Assembly: GCF_013694105.1 (NCBI RefSeq)
Contig: NZ_JACEFG010000002.1
Location: 744,001 to 808,000 of the forward strand
From: Halobacillus locisalis
Lineage (GTDB): Bacteria > Bacillota > Bacilli > Bacillales > Halobacillaceae
Reading direction: 5' to 3'
Length of the DNA: 64,000 nt
Below, in pieces: positions 24,938 to 34,216 of this stretch. The first letter of the stretch is position 1. Every line of letters starts with the position of its first letter. A program made the translations under genes and the position numbers. The notes beneath the pieces were generated by a model. That model did no database searches, had not been told where the DNA came from, and saw nothing but the letters and a program-made list of their open reading frames with translations.

Positions 24938-26094
24938 CGTTCTCCTCCTAACACGAGCGCCGTCGTCTCGCTTAATGTCGCTCCGTTCCCTGTCACAAGG
25001 GCTTTTCTGGCATTCGGGACTTGCCGGTTTCCGGCTTCGCCCCTCAGTTGATGGACCGCTTCGATGACATGCGACATGCCACCTGCCAAGTCTGCCTGCC
25101 CGAATCCGAGTTGGCCGCCATGGGTGTTCAATGGATAATCTCCGTTATGTCCGAAGGTGTGGTTTCGGACGAATTCCCCGAACTTGCCTGGCTTACATAG
25201 ACCTGCACTCTCAAGCGTTGTCGCGACGACGCTCGTATAACAGTCATATAGTGAGAATAGGGCGATGTCTTCGACGTTCGTCTCGGCTTGCTCCAAGGCC
25301 CTTGGAATCGAAGAATAGAAGGGCAGGGACTCGAGTGCCGGTGCCTGACTGACCGCGCGGTGAGTGATTTTTTCACCGGCTCCTTTTAGGTAGACGGGTT
25401 TGTGCTTTCCGGTTGCTGCTTTGTCCGCTGACGTGACGACGACCGCGGCTCCCCCGGCGACCGGCATGACGATTTCGAGTAAGTGTAGCGGGTCGGTAAT
25501 CATCGGGGACGCGAGAATATCTTCGACTTCGGCGGGCTTGTTATAAAAAATCGCATTCGGGTTGAGCTGGGCATTTTTCCGTGCCCAATACGCGATCGTT
25601 GCAAAATCTTCTTGGGTCGATCCGTACTCTTCCATGTGCTGTCTTTTTAAAAGCGCATAGGACGTGTTCGCGCCGGATGCCCCGAACGGCACGTCGAATT
25701 CGCGGATCGGATTGCGGTTCGGGGAGCGTAATGAATCGCCTTTTTCATGCTTGTTGGCTAAGACGCAGACGACGGTGTCGCACATGCCGGCCTGGATGGC
25801 GGCGGAGGCTCTCCAAATCATCCCCGCTCCAGAGGCTCCGCCGAGGTCGACCGTGTTGGACATGGTGGGATCAATTCCGAGATACTCGGACACCGTCGCC
25901 GGCACATGTTGCGGCGTTTCGCCGACTTGTGGTCCGACGAGGAGGCCGTCGACGTCGTCCTTCGAGATGCCGGCATCCTGAATCGCGAGACGGACGGATT
26001 CTGCGATTAAGCTCAATGTCGTTTGTCCGGTGGAATACCGGACGGGCTTCAGTTCACTGATGCCGATGATTGCCGATTGCGCTTGGGTGGCCAT
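24934..26094 (-). CDS. SCPx-type thiolase family protein
   Basis: The 386-aa protein belongs to the thiolase superfamily branch that works with DUF35 proteins (start [21 protein letters not shown]; 'TVDLGGASGAGMIWRASAAI'; 'NTHGGQLGFGQADLAGG'; 'VTGNGATLSE'). The usual nucleophilic Cys of degradative thiolases is absent in the 'DLGGASG' region, as is common in this branch. It overlaps the acetoacetate-CoA ligase gene by one base and the DUF35 gene by four. The likely role is carbon-carbon bond cleavage of a branched or oxo-acyl-CoA; the substrate cannot be read from sequence. Confidence 0.82.
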   Translation of the reverse strand: MATQAQSAIIGISELKPVRYSTGQTTLSLIAESVRLAIQDAGISKDDVDGLLVGPQVGETPQHVPATVSEYLGIDPTMSNTVDLGGASGAGMIWRASAAIQAGMCDTVVCVLANKHEKGDSLRSPNRNPIREFDVPFGASGANTSYALLKRQHMEEYGSTQEDFATIAYWARKNAQLNPNAIFYNKPAEVEDILASPMITDPLHLLEIVMPVAGGAAVVVTSADKAATGKHKPVYLKGAGEKITHRAVSQAPALESLPFYSSIPRALEQAETNVEDIALFSLYDCYTSVVATTLESAGLCKPGKFGEFVRNHTFGHNGDYPLNTHGGQLGFGQADLAGGMSHVIEAVHQLRGEAGNRQVPNARKALVTGNGATLSETTALVLGGER

Positions 26095-28031
26095 TACACG
26101 AACTCCCTTTCTGACAGCTCTCGAAACGCTTGTAAGCTTGCTGGGTTACGTAACGATGCTTCGTTTTTGACTTCCTTGCCTAACGCAGCGGTTTTGGCTG
26201 CTCCTTCGACTTTCTTCCCGTTGATCGTGTGGGGGATGGCCTCCACTTGATAAATCCGTTTCGGGACGTGCCGCGGCGACGCTTTCGCCCGGATTTGCTG
26301 TCGTATTTGTTTTGCTAAATCATCGGTAAGGTGTTCCGTGACAACACAAAGGACGATGTCTTCATCATGCTCTTTCGGCCACCCGAACACGACGGAATCC
26401 CTGATTTCTTCTATATAATCCACAACACCATAAATCTCAGCTGTGCCGATCCGGACCCCACCTGGATTCAGTGTCGTATCGGCGCGACCATAGATGATCA
26501 TCGATTGATCGATGGTTTGTTCCGCTAAATCGCCGTGTGTCCAAATACCCGGCCTCTTGGAAAAGTAGCTCTTGCGGTAGCGTTCGTCTCCGCCTTCCCC
26601 GAAGAAGGTGAGCGGCATGCTCGGGAACGGCTGTGTACACACGAGGTCGCCTTTTTCTTCGTACACGGATGCCCCTCGCTCGTCTAAGACATCCACCGCC
26701 ATGCCTAACGCTTTGCCTGAGATTTCGCCTCGCTTCAGCGGGTGAACGGGCGAGCCCATCACGAAACAGCCGATGATTTCGGTTCCTCCAGAAATCGATG
26801 TGAGGAACACGTCCGGTTTGATGGTCTGATACACCCAGTCGTACTGCTCGGCCGCGAGAGGAGCGCCGCACGATAACACGCTCTTTAACGCTTGGAGCGA
26901 GTGGCTGCTTTTCAAGTGGATCCCCGATTTCATCAACGTATCCAAATACTTCGGACTTGTCCCAAAATGAGTGATGCCGATTTCATCCGCCACGTCCCAC
27001 AAATGGGTGAGGGCGTCCTTTCGTATGGGTGAGCCGTCGTACAACACGATGGCCGCTTCGCTCGCGAGCGCTGAGATGAGCCATGGATACATCATCCAGG
27101 CGGTGTTGGTGTACCAGAACAGCACGTCTCCCGGCTTGATATCACAGTGGAACTGATGCTCTTTCACATGTTGAAGCAGGGTCCCGCCGGTAGAATGGAC
27201 GATCGCTTTCGGGAGTCCCGTCGTTCCGGAGGTGTATAAAATGTATAACGGATGATCAAATGGAACGGGCTGGAACGTCGGTTCTTCAGCTTCATTGTTG
27301 CAAAGATCGTTCCAAGAAAGAGCGTCTTTTGCGTAAGATTCGCCGCCGAGTGTGATGAGAGCGGAAAGGCCTTCAAGGTGCTCCGTCGTTTCCTTAATTT
27401 TATCTTCGATATCGAATGTCTTCTGTTTATATTGATAGGTGAGAGTCGCGATCAACACTTTCGGTTTCACCTGACCGATGCGGTCGACGATGCCTTTGGT
27501 GCCGAAGTCAGGGGAGCAGGACGTCCACGTCGCGCCGAGGGAGGTGGTCGCAAGTAAAGCGACGAGCCCCTCGATATCGTTCGTCGTGACGCCGGCGACA
27601 CAATCACCTTGTTGGACGCCGAGTCGCTTCAACCCTTCTTGAGCTTTGGCGACGGATTGTCTGAGTTCGTGTAGAGTAATGCTCCGGCTGACGCCTGACT
27701 CATTCGCTTCATAGGCGACGGTTCGGTCAAGCGAGCCGCGGAGTAGGTTTTCGGCGAAATTCAACTGGGCTTCCGGGAACCACTGGCTGTCGGGCATCGA
27801 AGCACCGGGGATGTGTATGCGCTCGCCTTTATGTCCTATGATGCCGGCGTAGTCCCACACGGCTGACCAAAATTCCGACAGGTGAGAAACCGACCAGCGG
27901 TGGAACCGTTCATAAGGGAAAAGGGGCTGTCCGGTATAGTCAGCAAAAGCTTTCATGTGCGATTGTTCGATTCGTTCGTTTGACGGTTCCCAGATGGAAG
28001 GGGAACGCTTGGCTGTGATGGGTGCGGTCAT
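26094..28031 (-). CDS. Acetoacetate-CoA ligase
   Basis: The 645-aa adenylate-forming enzyme has the acetoacetyl-CoA synthetase N-terminus ('[17 protein letters not shown]'), the AMP-binding loop '[16 protein letters not shown]', '[10 protein letters not shown]' and the C-terminal '[20 protein letters not shown]' with catalytic lysine region '[11 protein letters not shown]'. It converts acetoacetate, ATP and CoA to acetoacetyl-CoA, which the thiolase encoded just upstream (28051-29205) can split to two acetyl-CoA. GGAGGC lies upstream of the ATG. Length and motif order are normal. The local GC content is clearly higher than in the flanking accessory DNA. Confidence 0.9.
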   Translation of the reverse strand: MTAPITAKRSPSIWEPSNERIEQSHMKAFADYTGQPLFPYERFHRWSVSHLSEFWSAVWDYAGIIGHKGERIHIPGASMPDSQWFPEAQLNFAENLLRGSLDRTVAYEANESGVSRSITLHELRQSVAKAQEGLKRLGVQQGDCVAGVTTNDIEGLVALLATTSLGATWTSCSPDFGTKGIVDRIGQVKPKVLIATLTYQYKQKTFDIEDKIKETTEHLEGLSALITLGGESYAKDALSWNDLCNNEAEEPTFQPVPFDHPLYILYTSGTTGLPKAIVHSTGGTLLQHVKEHQFHCDIKPGDVLFWYTNTAWMMYPWLISALASEAAIVLYDGSPIRKDALTHLWDVADEIGITHFGTSPKYLDTLMKSGIHLKSSHSLQALKSVLSCGAPLAAEQYDWVYQTIKPDVFLTSISGGTEIIGCFVMGSPVHPLKRGEISGKALGMAVDVLDERGASVYEEKGDLVCTQPFPSMPLTFFGEGGDERYRKSYFSKRPGIWTHGDLAEQTIDQSMIIYGRADTTLNPGGVRIGTAEIYGVVDYIEEIRDSVVFGWPKEHDEDIVLCVVTEHLTDDLAKQIRQQIRAKASPRHVPKRIYQVEAIPHTINGKKVEGAAKTAALGKEVKNEASLRNPASLQAFRELSEREFV

Positions 28032-28050
28032 TGGTATTGCCTCCTTTTCG

Positions 28051-29205
28051 TTATGTACGGGGTACTTCTATCAAAATCGCCATGCCTTGTCCGCCACCGC
28101 CGCAGAGGGAGGCGATTCCTTTGCCTCCGCCGCGTCGTTTCAGTTCATGGGCGAGGGTGAGGACGAGTCGGAATCCTGTGCCGCCGAGCGGATGGCCGAG
28201 CGCGATGGCGCCGCCGTTGACGTTCACACGGTCGTAATTTAGGTCGAGTTCCCGGCAGCTTGCGATGACGACACTGGCGAACGCTTCGTTGATTTCGAAT
28301 AAATCGATATCGTCTGTCGTTAAGTCGTGTCGGTCTAATAGGGTTTGGATAGCCTGTGATGGTTTCGTTTGTAAACTAGGATCGGGTCCGGCGATCTCTG
28401 ACCAACCGATCACTTCGGCGAGCGGATCCTGTCCGAGTTCGTCCGCTTTCTGTTGTGTGGTAACGATCCCGACGCTCGCCCCGTCCGTCATTTGCGACGC
28501 GTTTCCGGCAGTGATGGTGCCTTCGCTAGAAAAAGCTGGGGCGAGATGGGATAGCTTTTCTATTGTCGTTCCTTTGCGGATGCCTTCGTCTTCTTCCAAG
28601 ATCCCTTGGATAGGAGCGATTTCAGGCTGCAGCCATCCTTTTTCCTGTGCAGTCGTGGCGCGTTGCTGGGAAAGGGTGGCGTATTCATCTTGTTCTTTAC
28701 GAGTGATGTCGAAGGATTGGTTTTTCTCATCGGTCAGGGCTCCCATCGAGACATCGGATAGGGCGCACCATAACCCGTCGTTCAGGAGGGTGTCGGTTAG
28801 CTTGGTATGGCCGAGTCCTGAAGATGTTCTGACGGGAGCGGTATGAGGCGCGTTCGTCATCGAGTCGAATCCGCCGACGATGTATAAATCGCCTTCGTTC
28901 AGTTGAAGTCTACGGGAGGCATCGGCGATGGTCGCGATGCCGCCTAAACAGACGTTGTTCAGTGTGGTGGCGGGTGTCGCGATATCAACCCCTGCCTCAT
29001 AAGCGACTTGTCTGGCTGGATTTTGACCGCCGCCGGCTTGGATGACTTGGGCAAGTAGGACGCCATCTGCTTGTTTGGCGGTTGGGTTTTTGTCGAGCAG
29101 CGCACTGAGCGCCTTGGATCCAAGTTCTGTTGCGGTGTGTTTTTTCAAGGAACCTTTCCACTTGCCAAACGGGGTACGGATGCCATCTAATAGTACGGTT
29201 TTCAT
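28051..29205 (-). CDS. Acetyl-CoA C-acetyltransferase (thiolase)
   Basis: The 384-aa enzyme has the degradative/biosynthetic thiolase signature: nucleophile C86 in 'LNNVCLGG', 'NEAFASV', '[14 protein letters not shown]' and the C-terminal active-site '[10 protein letters not shown]'. It interconverts two acetyl-CoA with acetoacetyl-CoA. It is the first gene of the five-gene leftward operon; AAAAGGAGTG lies eight bases before the ATG, and a terminator-linked SAM-I riboswitch ends only about 30 bases upstream of that. Expression should therefore rise when S-adenosylmethionine is low, an unusual signal for this pathway. Confidence 0.9.
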   Translation of the reverse strand: MKTVLLDGIRTPFGKWKGSLKKHTATELGSKALSALLDKNPTAKQADGVLLAQVIQAGGGQNPARQVAYEAGVDIATPATTLNNVCLGGIATIADASRRLQLNEGDLYIVGGFDSMTNAPHTAPVRTSSGLGHTKLTDTLLNDGLWCALSDVSMGALTDEKNQSFDITRKEQDEYATLSQQRATTAQEKGWLQPEIAPIQGILEEDEGIRKGTTIEKLSHLAPAFSSEGTITAGNASQMTDGASVGIVTTQQKADELGQDPLAEVIGWSEIAGPDPSLQTKPSQAIQTLLDRHDLTTDDIDLFEINEAFASVVIASCRELDLNYDRVNVNGGAIALGHPLGGTGFRLVLTLAHELKRRGGGKGIASLCGGGGQGMAILIEVPRT

Positions 29206-29233
29206 GTATATAACACTCCTTTTGTTGAAATAT

Positions 29234-29383
29234 AAAGAGCCCTCTTCATACGAAATAAGAAGAGGGCTCTAGGGCTCTTCTTATCTTCCAGGATCATCTC
29301 CTGCAGGAATTAGCACCTTATCAAGCGGTTGCTTGATGGTTGCCGGGCGTCAACGGGCCAGTCCCTCTGCCTCTCTGGATAAG
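29234..29383 (-). promoter_or_regulatory. SAM-I (S-box) riboswitch, proximal copy
   Basis: Read leftward from 29383: CTTATCCAGAGAGGCAGAGG, GACTGGCCCG, CCCGGCAACC and the closing GATAAG at 29285-29280 are the conserved SAM-I core. An expression-platform hairpin (AGAGCCCTCTTC... at 29270-29234) ends 29 bases before the thiolase start. It should terminate transcription when SAM is bound. Confidence 0.92.
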
Positions 29384-29410
29384 AATTCATTATTTAGTTG
29401 GGAAAACAAG

Positions 29411-29560
29411 AAACCCTCTCTACTTTTGTTAAATAGAGAGGGTAAGAGACTCGAGATTCTCTTATCTTCCTGAGCTATGCTCAGTAGGATTTGGCACCTT
29501 GCTATCAATATAGCGGTTGCCGGGTTTCACAGGGCCACTCCCTCCACCTCTCTGGATAAG
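29411..29560 (-). promoter_or_regulatory. SAM-I (S-box) riboswitch, distal copy
   Basis: Read leftward from 29560: CTTATCCAGAGAGGTGGAGG, GAGTGGCCCTGTGAAACCCG, GCAACC and the closing GATAAG (29466-29461) form a second complete aptamer. Its terminator (ACCCTCTCTA...TAGAGAGGGT, 29444-29411, then a T-rich run) precedes the proximal riboswitch, so the two act in series. Confidence 0.92.
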
Positions 29561-29590
29561 ATGTTCATAACGTTTATTTGGTTATGTGCT

Positions 29591-29619
29591 ATGTTAGCAA
29601 GGTGAAGGATCGGTGTCAA
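29591..29619 (-). promoter_or_regulatory. Sigma-A promoter of the riboswitch operon
   Basis: On the minus strand TTGACA (29619-29614) and TAACAT (29596-29591) are separated by exactly 17 bases. Transcription would begin about 25 bases before the distal aptamer. Confidence 0.7.
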
Positions 29620-29650
29620 TGGATTTTATGGAAAAGTCTGAATTTTTTGT

Positions 29651-29694
29651 GGGGACGGTTCTCGTGTTTGAAACCAAACACGAGAACCGTCCCC
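29651..29694. repeat. REP palindrome
   Basis: GGGGACGGTTCTCGTGTTTG pairs perfectly with its partner arm around a short loop (AAAC). It lies between the riboswitch promoter and the rightward lactonase gene. Confidence 0.92.
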
Positions 29695-29790
29695 ACAAAG
29701 ACTTGTCGTGTGAATAGAGAAGGATGTTATGAGATAATGAACACAGCCTGCCGAACGGCACAATCATACTTTTCTAAAAGGAGCATTCAA

Positions 29791-30831
29791 ATGGCAAAAC
29801 GAATTGGATATGTAGGAACGTATACGAAACAAGATAGTAAAGGCGTGTATCAGTTTACACTGGATACGGACAAGAAAGCGTTGAGCGACGTGACATTAGC
29901 TGCTGAATTAAGTAACCCGACGTATGTGACGGTGAGTGATGATCGTCAACATTTATACGCGGTATCGAAAGAAGGGGAGAATGGTGGCGTTGCGGCTTTT
30001 TCCATTGATGAGGAAACGGGTGCTTTAACCAAATTGAATTCTCAATCTGCCGCAGGTTCGCCTCCGTGTCATGTAAGTGTCGACCATGAGACGAAAACGG
30101 TTGTAACGGCGAATTATCATACGACGAATATCGTGTCTTATCTGACGAATGAAGATGGATCTTTGAATCCAGCCCATTCTGTGGTGGAACACGAGGGGAC
30201 GGGCCCTCATGAGCGACAAGAGAAACCTCACATGCATTACGCTGGGTTCACACCGGATGAAAAATATGTGATCGCGATCGACCTTGGAAGTGACCGTGTC
30301 ATCACGTATGCTGCCGATCAAGGAGAGTTGACTCAAGTACAAGTGTTCAATACGGCTCCTGGCAGTGGCCCAAGACACATCACATTCCACCCGAACGAAA
30401 AGTACGCCTATGTGATGACAGAGTTGAGCTCAGAAGTCCTTGTGCTTCACTATGATGAGAAAGATGGTAGCTTTACACAACAGCAATCGATCAAAACGAT
30501 TCCGGAAACGTTTACGGAAACGAATGATGGAAGTGCGATTCATATCTCTTCTGATGGCCAGTATGTCTATGCCGGTAACCGCGGGCATAACTCGATTGCC
30601 GTTTATAAAGTGGATCAAGATTCCGGTCAAATGACGTTTGTCGAGTGGACGTCGACAGAAGGGAACTGGCCACGTGATTTTGTACTGGATCCTTCTGAAG
30701 AATTTCTTATTGTGACAAACCAGAAATCAAACACGATGACATTGTTTGAACGCGACTTGACGACTGGGAAGCTGTCTCTTGTTCAATCGGATGTGCATGT
30801 TCCTGAACCCGTTTGTGTGAAATTTAAATAG
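29791..30831 (+). CDS. Lactonase-family protein, 6-phosphogluconolactonase type
   Basis: The 346-aa protein is a seven-bladed beta-propeller of the YkgB/Pgl family: 'IGYVGTYTKQDSKGVYQ', 'GSPPCHVSVDH', 'PHMHYAGFTPDEKYVIAIDLGSD', 'GSGPRHITFHPNEKYAYV', 'GNRGHNSIAVY'. The enzyme hydrolyses 6-phosphogluconolactone in the pentose phosphate pathway; some members act on other lactones. ATG 29791 has AAAAGGAGC eight bases upstream; a longer frame to 29578 would run through the REP palindrome and is rejected. It is monocistronic. Confidence 0.85.
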   Translation: MAKRIGYVGTYTKQDSKGVYQFTLDTDKKALSDVTLAAELSNPTYVTVSDDRQHLYAVSKEGENGGVAAFSIDEETGALTKLNSQSAAGSPPCHVSVDHETKTVVTANYHTTNIVSYLTNEDGSLNPAHSVVEHEGTGPHERQEKPHMHYAGFTPDEKYVIAIDLGSDRVITYAADQGELTQVQVFNTAPGSGPRHITFHPNEKYAYVMTELSSEVLVLHYDEKDGSFTQQQSIKTIPETFTETNDGSAIHISSDGQYVYAGNRGHNSIAVYKVDQDSGQMTFVEWTSTEGNWPRDFVLDPSEEFLIVTNQKSNTMTLFERDLTTGKLSLVQSDVHVPEPVCVKFK

Positions 30832-30851
30832 AGCTTGGGCTTGCCGATCGT

Positions 30852-30880
30852 AGGGACGGTTCTCGTGTTTGGTTCCAGGG
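30852..30880. repeat. REP left arm, right arm lost
   Basis: AGGGACGGTTCTCGTGTTTG is intact, followed by an unrelated GGTTCCAGGGGACAC; no partner arm is present. It lies 20 bases after the lactonase stop codon. Confidence 0.75.
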
Positions 30881-30915
30881 GACACAAAAAAGAATCACTA
30901 ATTTAGAGCGAAAGT

Positions 30916-30944
30916 TTGACAGATAGGAAAAAACAGGGTATAGT
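30916..30944 (+). promoter_or_regulatory. Sigma-A promoter of csp copy 1
   Basis: TTGACA (30916-30921) and TATAGT (30939-30944) are 17 bases apart. The same pair of boxes and spacing precedes the other two csp genes. Confidence 0.8.
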
Positions 30945-31063
30945 AATAATTAATTATTCTTGTTCGTTTATGAATAGAGAAAAAAGTTTCGCAACTTTCA
31001 CTTGAATTTCTAGAGCAAAAATAGTAATACATTGTGGAGCAAATCCACGCAGGAGGTAACATT
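30945..31063 (+). promoter_or_regulatory. Cold-shock 5' leader, copy 1
   Basis: A ~115-base untranslated leader shared almost unchanged by all three csp genes (TTAATTATTCTTGTTCGTT, AAGTTTCGCAACTTTCACTT, GAATTTCTAGAGCAA). It ends with a hairpin GTGG-AGCAAAT-CCAC next to AGGAGG. Such leaders are temperature-responsive RNA structures in csp mRNAs. Confidence 0.75.
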
Positions 31064-31261
31064 ATGTTACAAGGTACAGTTAAATGGTTCAACGCAGAAA
31101 AAGGTTTCGGATTTATTGAAGTAGAAGGTCAAGACGATGTATTCGTTCATTTCTCTGCTATTCAAGGTGAAGGTTTCAAAACTCTAGAAGAAAACGAAAC
31201 AGTTTCTTTCGAAGTTGAAGAAGGAAGCCGTGGACCACAAGCAGCTAACGTTCAGCGCTAA
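31064..31261 (+). CDS. Cold-shock protein, CspB-like, copy 1
   Basis: The 65-aa OB-fold RNA chaperone has both RNA-binding motifs, 'KGFGFI' (RNP1) and 'DVFVHF' (RNP2). It binds single-stranded RNA and melts structure at low temperature. AGGAGG lies seven bases before the ATG. It differs from copies at 36443 and 38792 only near the C-terminus ([10 protein letters not shown] here, [10 protein letters not shown] there). It is monocistronic, with consensus promoter, long structured leader and strong terminator. Confidence 0.95.
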   Translation: MLQGTVKWFNAEKGFGFIEVEGQDDVFVHFSAIQGEGFKTLEENETVSFEVEEGSRGPQAANVQR

Positions 31262-31280
31262 GCTTTGCTTGATATAAAGA

Positions 31281-31312
31281 GGAGACTCCCGACTCGGGAG
31301 TCTCCTTTTTTG
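31281..31312 (+). terminator. Terminator of csp copy 1
   Basis: GGAGACTCCCGA pairs with TCGGGAGTCTCC around CT, followed by six T residues. Confidence 0.9.
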
Positions 31313-31328
31313 TGTGCAATTTGGCGTA

Positions 31329-31371
31329 GGGACGGTTCTCGTGTTTGATTTCAAACACGAGAACCGTCCCC
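31329..31371. repeat. REP palindrome
   Basis: GGGACGGTTCTCGTGTTTGA with perfect partner arm, between the csp terminator and the converging iadA stop codon. Confidence 0.92.
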
Positions 31372-31393
31372 ACGAAAGAGCGCCTATGAAAGA

Positions 31394-32557
31394 TTATTCG
31401 AATGTTCCGCGGACGATGGGGGTGTTGTGTTCGACCATTTTGGTTCCGCGTGCATAGACTGATTCGATTTCCAGTGTATCGGGATCAAGCAATACGAAGT
31501 CGGCGTCTGCGCCTTCTTCAATTCGGCCTTTTTGTTTCAGGCCGAGAACGGAAGAGGGATTTGCCGTGACGGTTTGGAGTGCATCTGTGAACGGGACGTG
31601 ATGTTTGTGGACCGCTTCCACAAACGCTTCGTAAAGCGACTGGACGCGGCCGACTTTCATTCCGATGTAGCGGCCGTCCTGATCAAAATCAGGCAGGCTC
31701 CCCTGGGCATCAGACGTCATCGTGATCCGGTCGATCGGCACGCCGGCGTCAACCATCCGTTTGATGGCGAGCGGTGCTTTGACTTCCCCATCTTCAAGAA
31801 ACTTCGGAATCGTACTCGTCGTGAAATCGACGTACCCGCCTTTCTTCGCGTATTCGATGCCGGCTGTGAATAGCTTCTCGTTCCGATTGATGTGCGTCGG
31901 GTAAAACTGGGTGATCGGAACATTGGTCGTGTCGACTACCGCATCAATCAAGTTTAAACCATCAGAACCGTCCCCGAGATGAATATTTACGACACCATTT
32001 TTGCCGGAAAGCATCCCGCCGATCCGGGATTCGGACGCGACGGTTGCGAGTTGGTCTATGGTAGGTTGCGAAGAACGGTGGTCGGCGATCGCGATTTCGC
32101 CCGTTCCGATGATCAAATCGATCAAGATCAGGTCGTCTTCGATTTTACCGGTCAGGGTGCGGACGGGAATCTGGTAGGACCCGGTGTGAATGTAGCAGCT
32201 GAGTCCTTCTTCGTTCAGCGCTTTGGCCTTCGCGTACAGGTTCGTCATGGTACGTGTTGTTCCGTCGGTTCCAATGACCCCGACGACGGTCGTGACGCCG
32301 CTCATCGTCGCATCCGTCAGTGTGAGTTCAGGAGTGCGGGAGCGGAAACCGCCTTCTCCGCCTCCTCCCGTAATATGAACGTGGCCGTCGATGAGTCCTG
32401 GAATCAGCCGTTTTCCGGCCGCATCGACCGTTTCGATCCAATCGACCGGCTCGATGTGATCGGCGATCTTCGCAATGCGCTGATCGGCTATCAGTACGTC
32501 CTTTTTCCCGAGCGATTCGGGCGCGTAGACGTCGGCGTTTTGTATGAGTGTAAGCAT
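31394..32557 (-). CDS. iadA: Isoaspartyl dipeptidase
   Basis: The 387-aa amidohydrolase has the metal-binding 'GLIDGHVHITGGGGEGG', the bridging-Lys region replaced by 'GEIAIADHRSSQP', and 'INIHLGDG'-like His ligands ('VVNIHLGDGSDGL'), then 'TSDAQGSLP', all typical of IadA. It removes isoaspartyl residues from dipeptides arising from damaged proteins. It lies 15 bases after the YfcC-type transporter gene and is read from the same sigma-54 promoter, so import of peptides or amino acids and their cleavage are probably coupled. Confidence 0.9.
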   Translation of the reverse strand: MLTLIQNADVYAPESLGKKDVLIADQRIAKIADHIEPVDWIETVDAAGKRLIPGLIDGHVHITGGGGEGGFRSRTPELTLTDATMSGVTTVVGVIGTDGTTRTMTNLYAKAKALNEEGLSCYIHTGSYQIPVRTLTGKIEDDLILIDLIIGTGEIAIADHRSSQPTIDQLATVASESRIGGMLSGKNGVVNIHLGDGSDGLNLIDAVVDTTNVPITQFYPTHINRNEKLFTAGIEYAKKGGYVDFTTSTIPKFLEDGEVKAPLAIKRMVDAGVPIDRITMTSDAQGSLPDFDQDGRYIGMKVGRVQSLYEAFVEAVHKHHVPFTDALQTVTANPSSVLGLKQKGRIEEGADADFVLLDPDTLEIESVYARGTKMVEHNTPIVRGTFE

Positions 32558-32572
32558 GATGTCATCCTCCTG

Positions 32573-34066
32573 TTAGCTAAAATTGATGAAGACGGCAAGG
32601 ATAATGAAGAAACTCGCCAATCCGAAAAGAATCAGTTGGAACTTGATGATGAACTTGAACCACGTGCCCCAGTCAAGACGAGCGGCACCGAGCGTTCCCA
32701 TAAGTGCGGCTGAGGTGGGAACGATGATGTTGGTCAGTCCGTCTCCAAGCTGAAAGGCAAGCACAGCGACTTGGCGCGTCACGCCTGCGATATCAGCAAG
32801 TGGCGCCATGAGTGGCATCGTGAGCGCTGCTTGTCCGGACCCGGATACGACAAAGAAGTTGAAGATCGACTGGAAGAAGAACATCAACCAGGCCGAGAAT
32901 ACTTCCGGGACGCCGTCCAGCAGCTGTCCGCCAGAATAAAGAATCGTGTTCAACACAGACGGCGAAGCAGGATCGTCGCCACCTAAGATGATGACGATCC
33001 CTTTCGCCATCCCGACGACAAGGGCCGCCGGCAGCAAATCTTTCGCCCCTTGAGCGAAGCCTTCTGCGATATCATTGACGCGCATTTGGTTCAATTTGAA
33101 GATGGCGCCGATTATTCCCGCGACGAGTCCAATCGTGAAGAACTGACTGGCGATTTCAGGGATGTAATACGCGTGCTCGACCACTCCCCAAATGATCCAG
33201 GCCACCCCGGCAGCGACGGTCAGGATCACGAGCGCATGTCCAGTGCGGAAATTCACGTCGAGGTCGGTATGCTTGAAGTCTTCTCTGAAATAATCATCCG
33301 ATCCATACGATAGCGATTTTTCTGGATGCTTACGGATCTTCTGAGCGTAGCGCCACGTGAAATACGTACCGACAGCGGTGAAAACGAACCACATCGCCAT
33401 ACGGAAGGGTGTTCCGGAAAGCACAGGAACGTCTGACACACCTTGCGCGATGGCGACGCCGAACGGGTTCATCCATGATGTTCCGAAGCCGATTTGCGTG
33501 GCGACGTAGGTGATCATGATGCCGGTGATCGCATCATACCCGAGCGCAATGACGAGCGGGACGAGGATCATCGCGAAGGCGATCGCTTCTTCGCCCATGC
33601 CGAACACCGCGCCGCCTAACGAGAAGAGAAAGAACATGATCGGGATGATCAGCACTTCTTTTCCTTTCGTTTTATCGATGACCGCAAGGATTCCTTCTTC
33701 AATCGCTCTCGTGCGCATGATGATGCCGAAAGCTCCGCCGATGATCAGGATAAAGGCGATGACGCCGACAGCGGATCCCCATTTATCACCCGAGACGATT
33801 CCTTCAAACACATAGTTCAAGAAACCGACTCCGCCACCAGGCTCGAACAGACTTGTTCCCTCTGTCGCTTGGCCTTCTGTCGAGAAGCTTTCTGGAATCA
33901 GGACGGTCCGTGTTTCCTCGCTTCCGCCACTTTCATACGTGACTTCCTTCGTTTCGAACGTTCCGGCCGGGATGAGATACGTGAGTACCGCGGCCAACAT
34001 GACAACAAAAAAGATGATGACGTACGTGTGGGGCATCTGGAACCCCGATTTTTTCTTTTCTTCCAT
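32573..34066 (-). CDS. YfcC-family membrane transporter
   Basis: The 497-aa protein has about 12 membrane segments and the YfcC/DcuC-like pattern ('VVMLAAVLTYLIPAGTFE', 'GGAFGIIMRTRAIEEGI', 'GMGEEAIAFAMILVPL', 'SGSGQAALTMPLMAPLAD', 'DGLTNIIVPTSAALMG'). The family is annotated as basic amino acid or dicarboxylate carriers; experimental substrates are few. It is the first gene of the iadA operon, behind a sigma-54 promoter and next to a divergent sigma-54 activator. Transport of isoaspartyl dipeptide or aspartate is a reasonable inference from the neighbours. AAGGAGG precedes the ATG. Confidence 0.85.
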   Translation of the reverse strand: MEEKKKSGFQMPHTYVIIFFVVMLAAVLTYLIPAGTFETKEVTYESGGSEETRTVLIPESFSTEGQATEGTSLFEPGGGVGFLNYVFEGIVSGDKWGSAVGVIAFILIIGGAFGIIMRTRAIEEGILAVIDKTKGKEVLIIPIMFFLFSLGGAVFGMGEEAIAFAMILVPLVIALGYDAITGIMITYVATQIGFGTSWMNPFGVAIAQGVSDVPVLSGTPFRMAMWFVFTAVGTYFTWRYAQKIRKHPEKSLSYGSDDYFREDFKHTDLDVNFRTGHALVILTVAAGVAWIIWGVVEHAYYIPEIASQFFTIGLVAGIIGAIFKLNQMRVNDIAEGFAQGAKDLLPAALVVGMAKGIVIILGGDDPASPSVLNTILYSGGQLLDGVPEVFSAWLMFFFQSIFNFFVVSGSGQAALTMPLMAPLADIAGVTRQVAVLAFQLGDGLTNIIVPTSAALMGTLGAARLDWGTWFKFIIKFQLILFGLASFFIILAVFINFS

Positions 34067-34105
34067 TGCATTGTTCCTCCTTATGATTGTCCTTACCTAT
34101 GTACA

Positions 34106-34121
34106 TGCAAGAATCGTGCCA
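34106..34121 (-). promoter_or_regulatory. Sigma-54 (-24/-12) promoter of the yfcC-iadA operon
   Basis: On the minus strand TGGCAC-GATTC-TTGCA matches the -24/-12 consensus exactly (TGGCAC, five bases, TTGCA). The operon start codon is 40 bases downstream and a GAFTGA-containing activator gene is divergent. Confidence 0.88.
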
Positions 34122-34153
34122 ACTTTATTATTCTGAATTTTCTGGGGTTTTGG

Positions 34154-34198
34154 CGTTTATTTGGTTCTCATTGGTTGTTATAATGTAACCAATAAACG
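34154..34198. promoter_or_regulatory. Candidate activator binding sites
   Basis: CGTTTATTTGGTT (34154), ATTGGTT (34170) and AACCAATAAACG (34187-34198) form inverted half-sites 35 to 75 bases upstream of the sigma-54 promoter, the right place for enhancer-type binding by the divergent regulator. Autoregulation is also possible, since the regulator's start is 19 bases away. Confidence 0.5.
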
Positions 34199-34216
34199 AC
34201 GGAAAAGGGTGACGAG

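Noticed and set aside
25581-26060. Long frames opposite the thiolase and ligase genes
   Set aside because: These arise from higher GC content on the opposite strand of well-supported genes; they are arginine-rich and lack start signals.
29578-29790. N-terminal extension of the lactonase
   Set aside because: The extension would translate the REP palindrome and ignores the strong ribosome binding site before ATG 29791.
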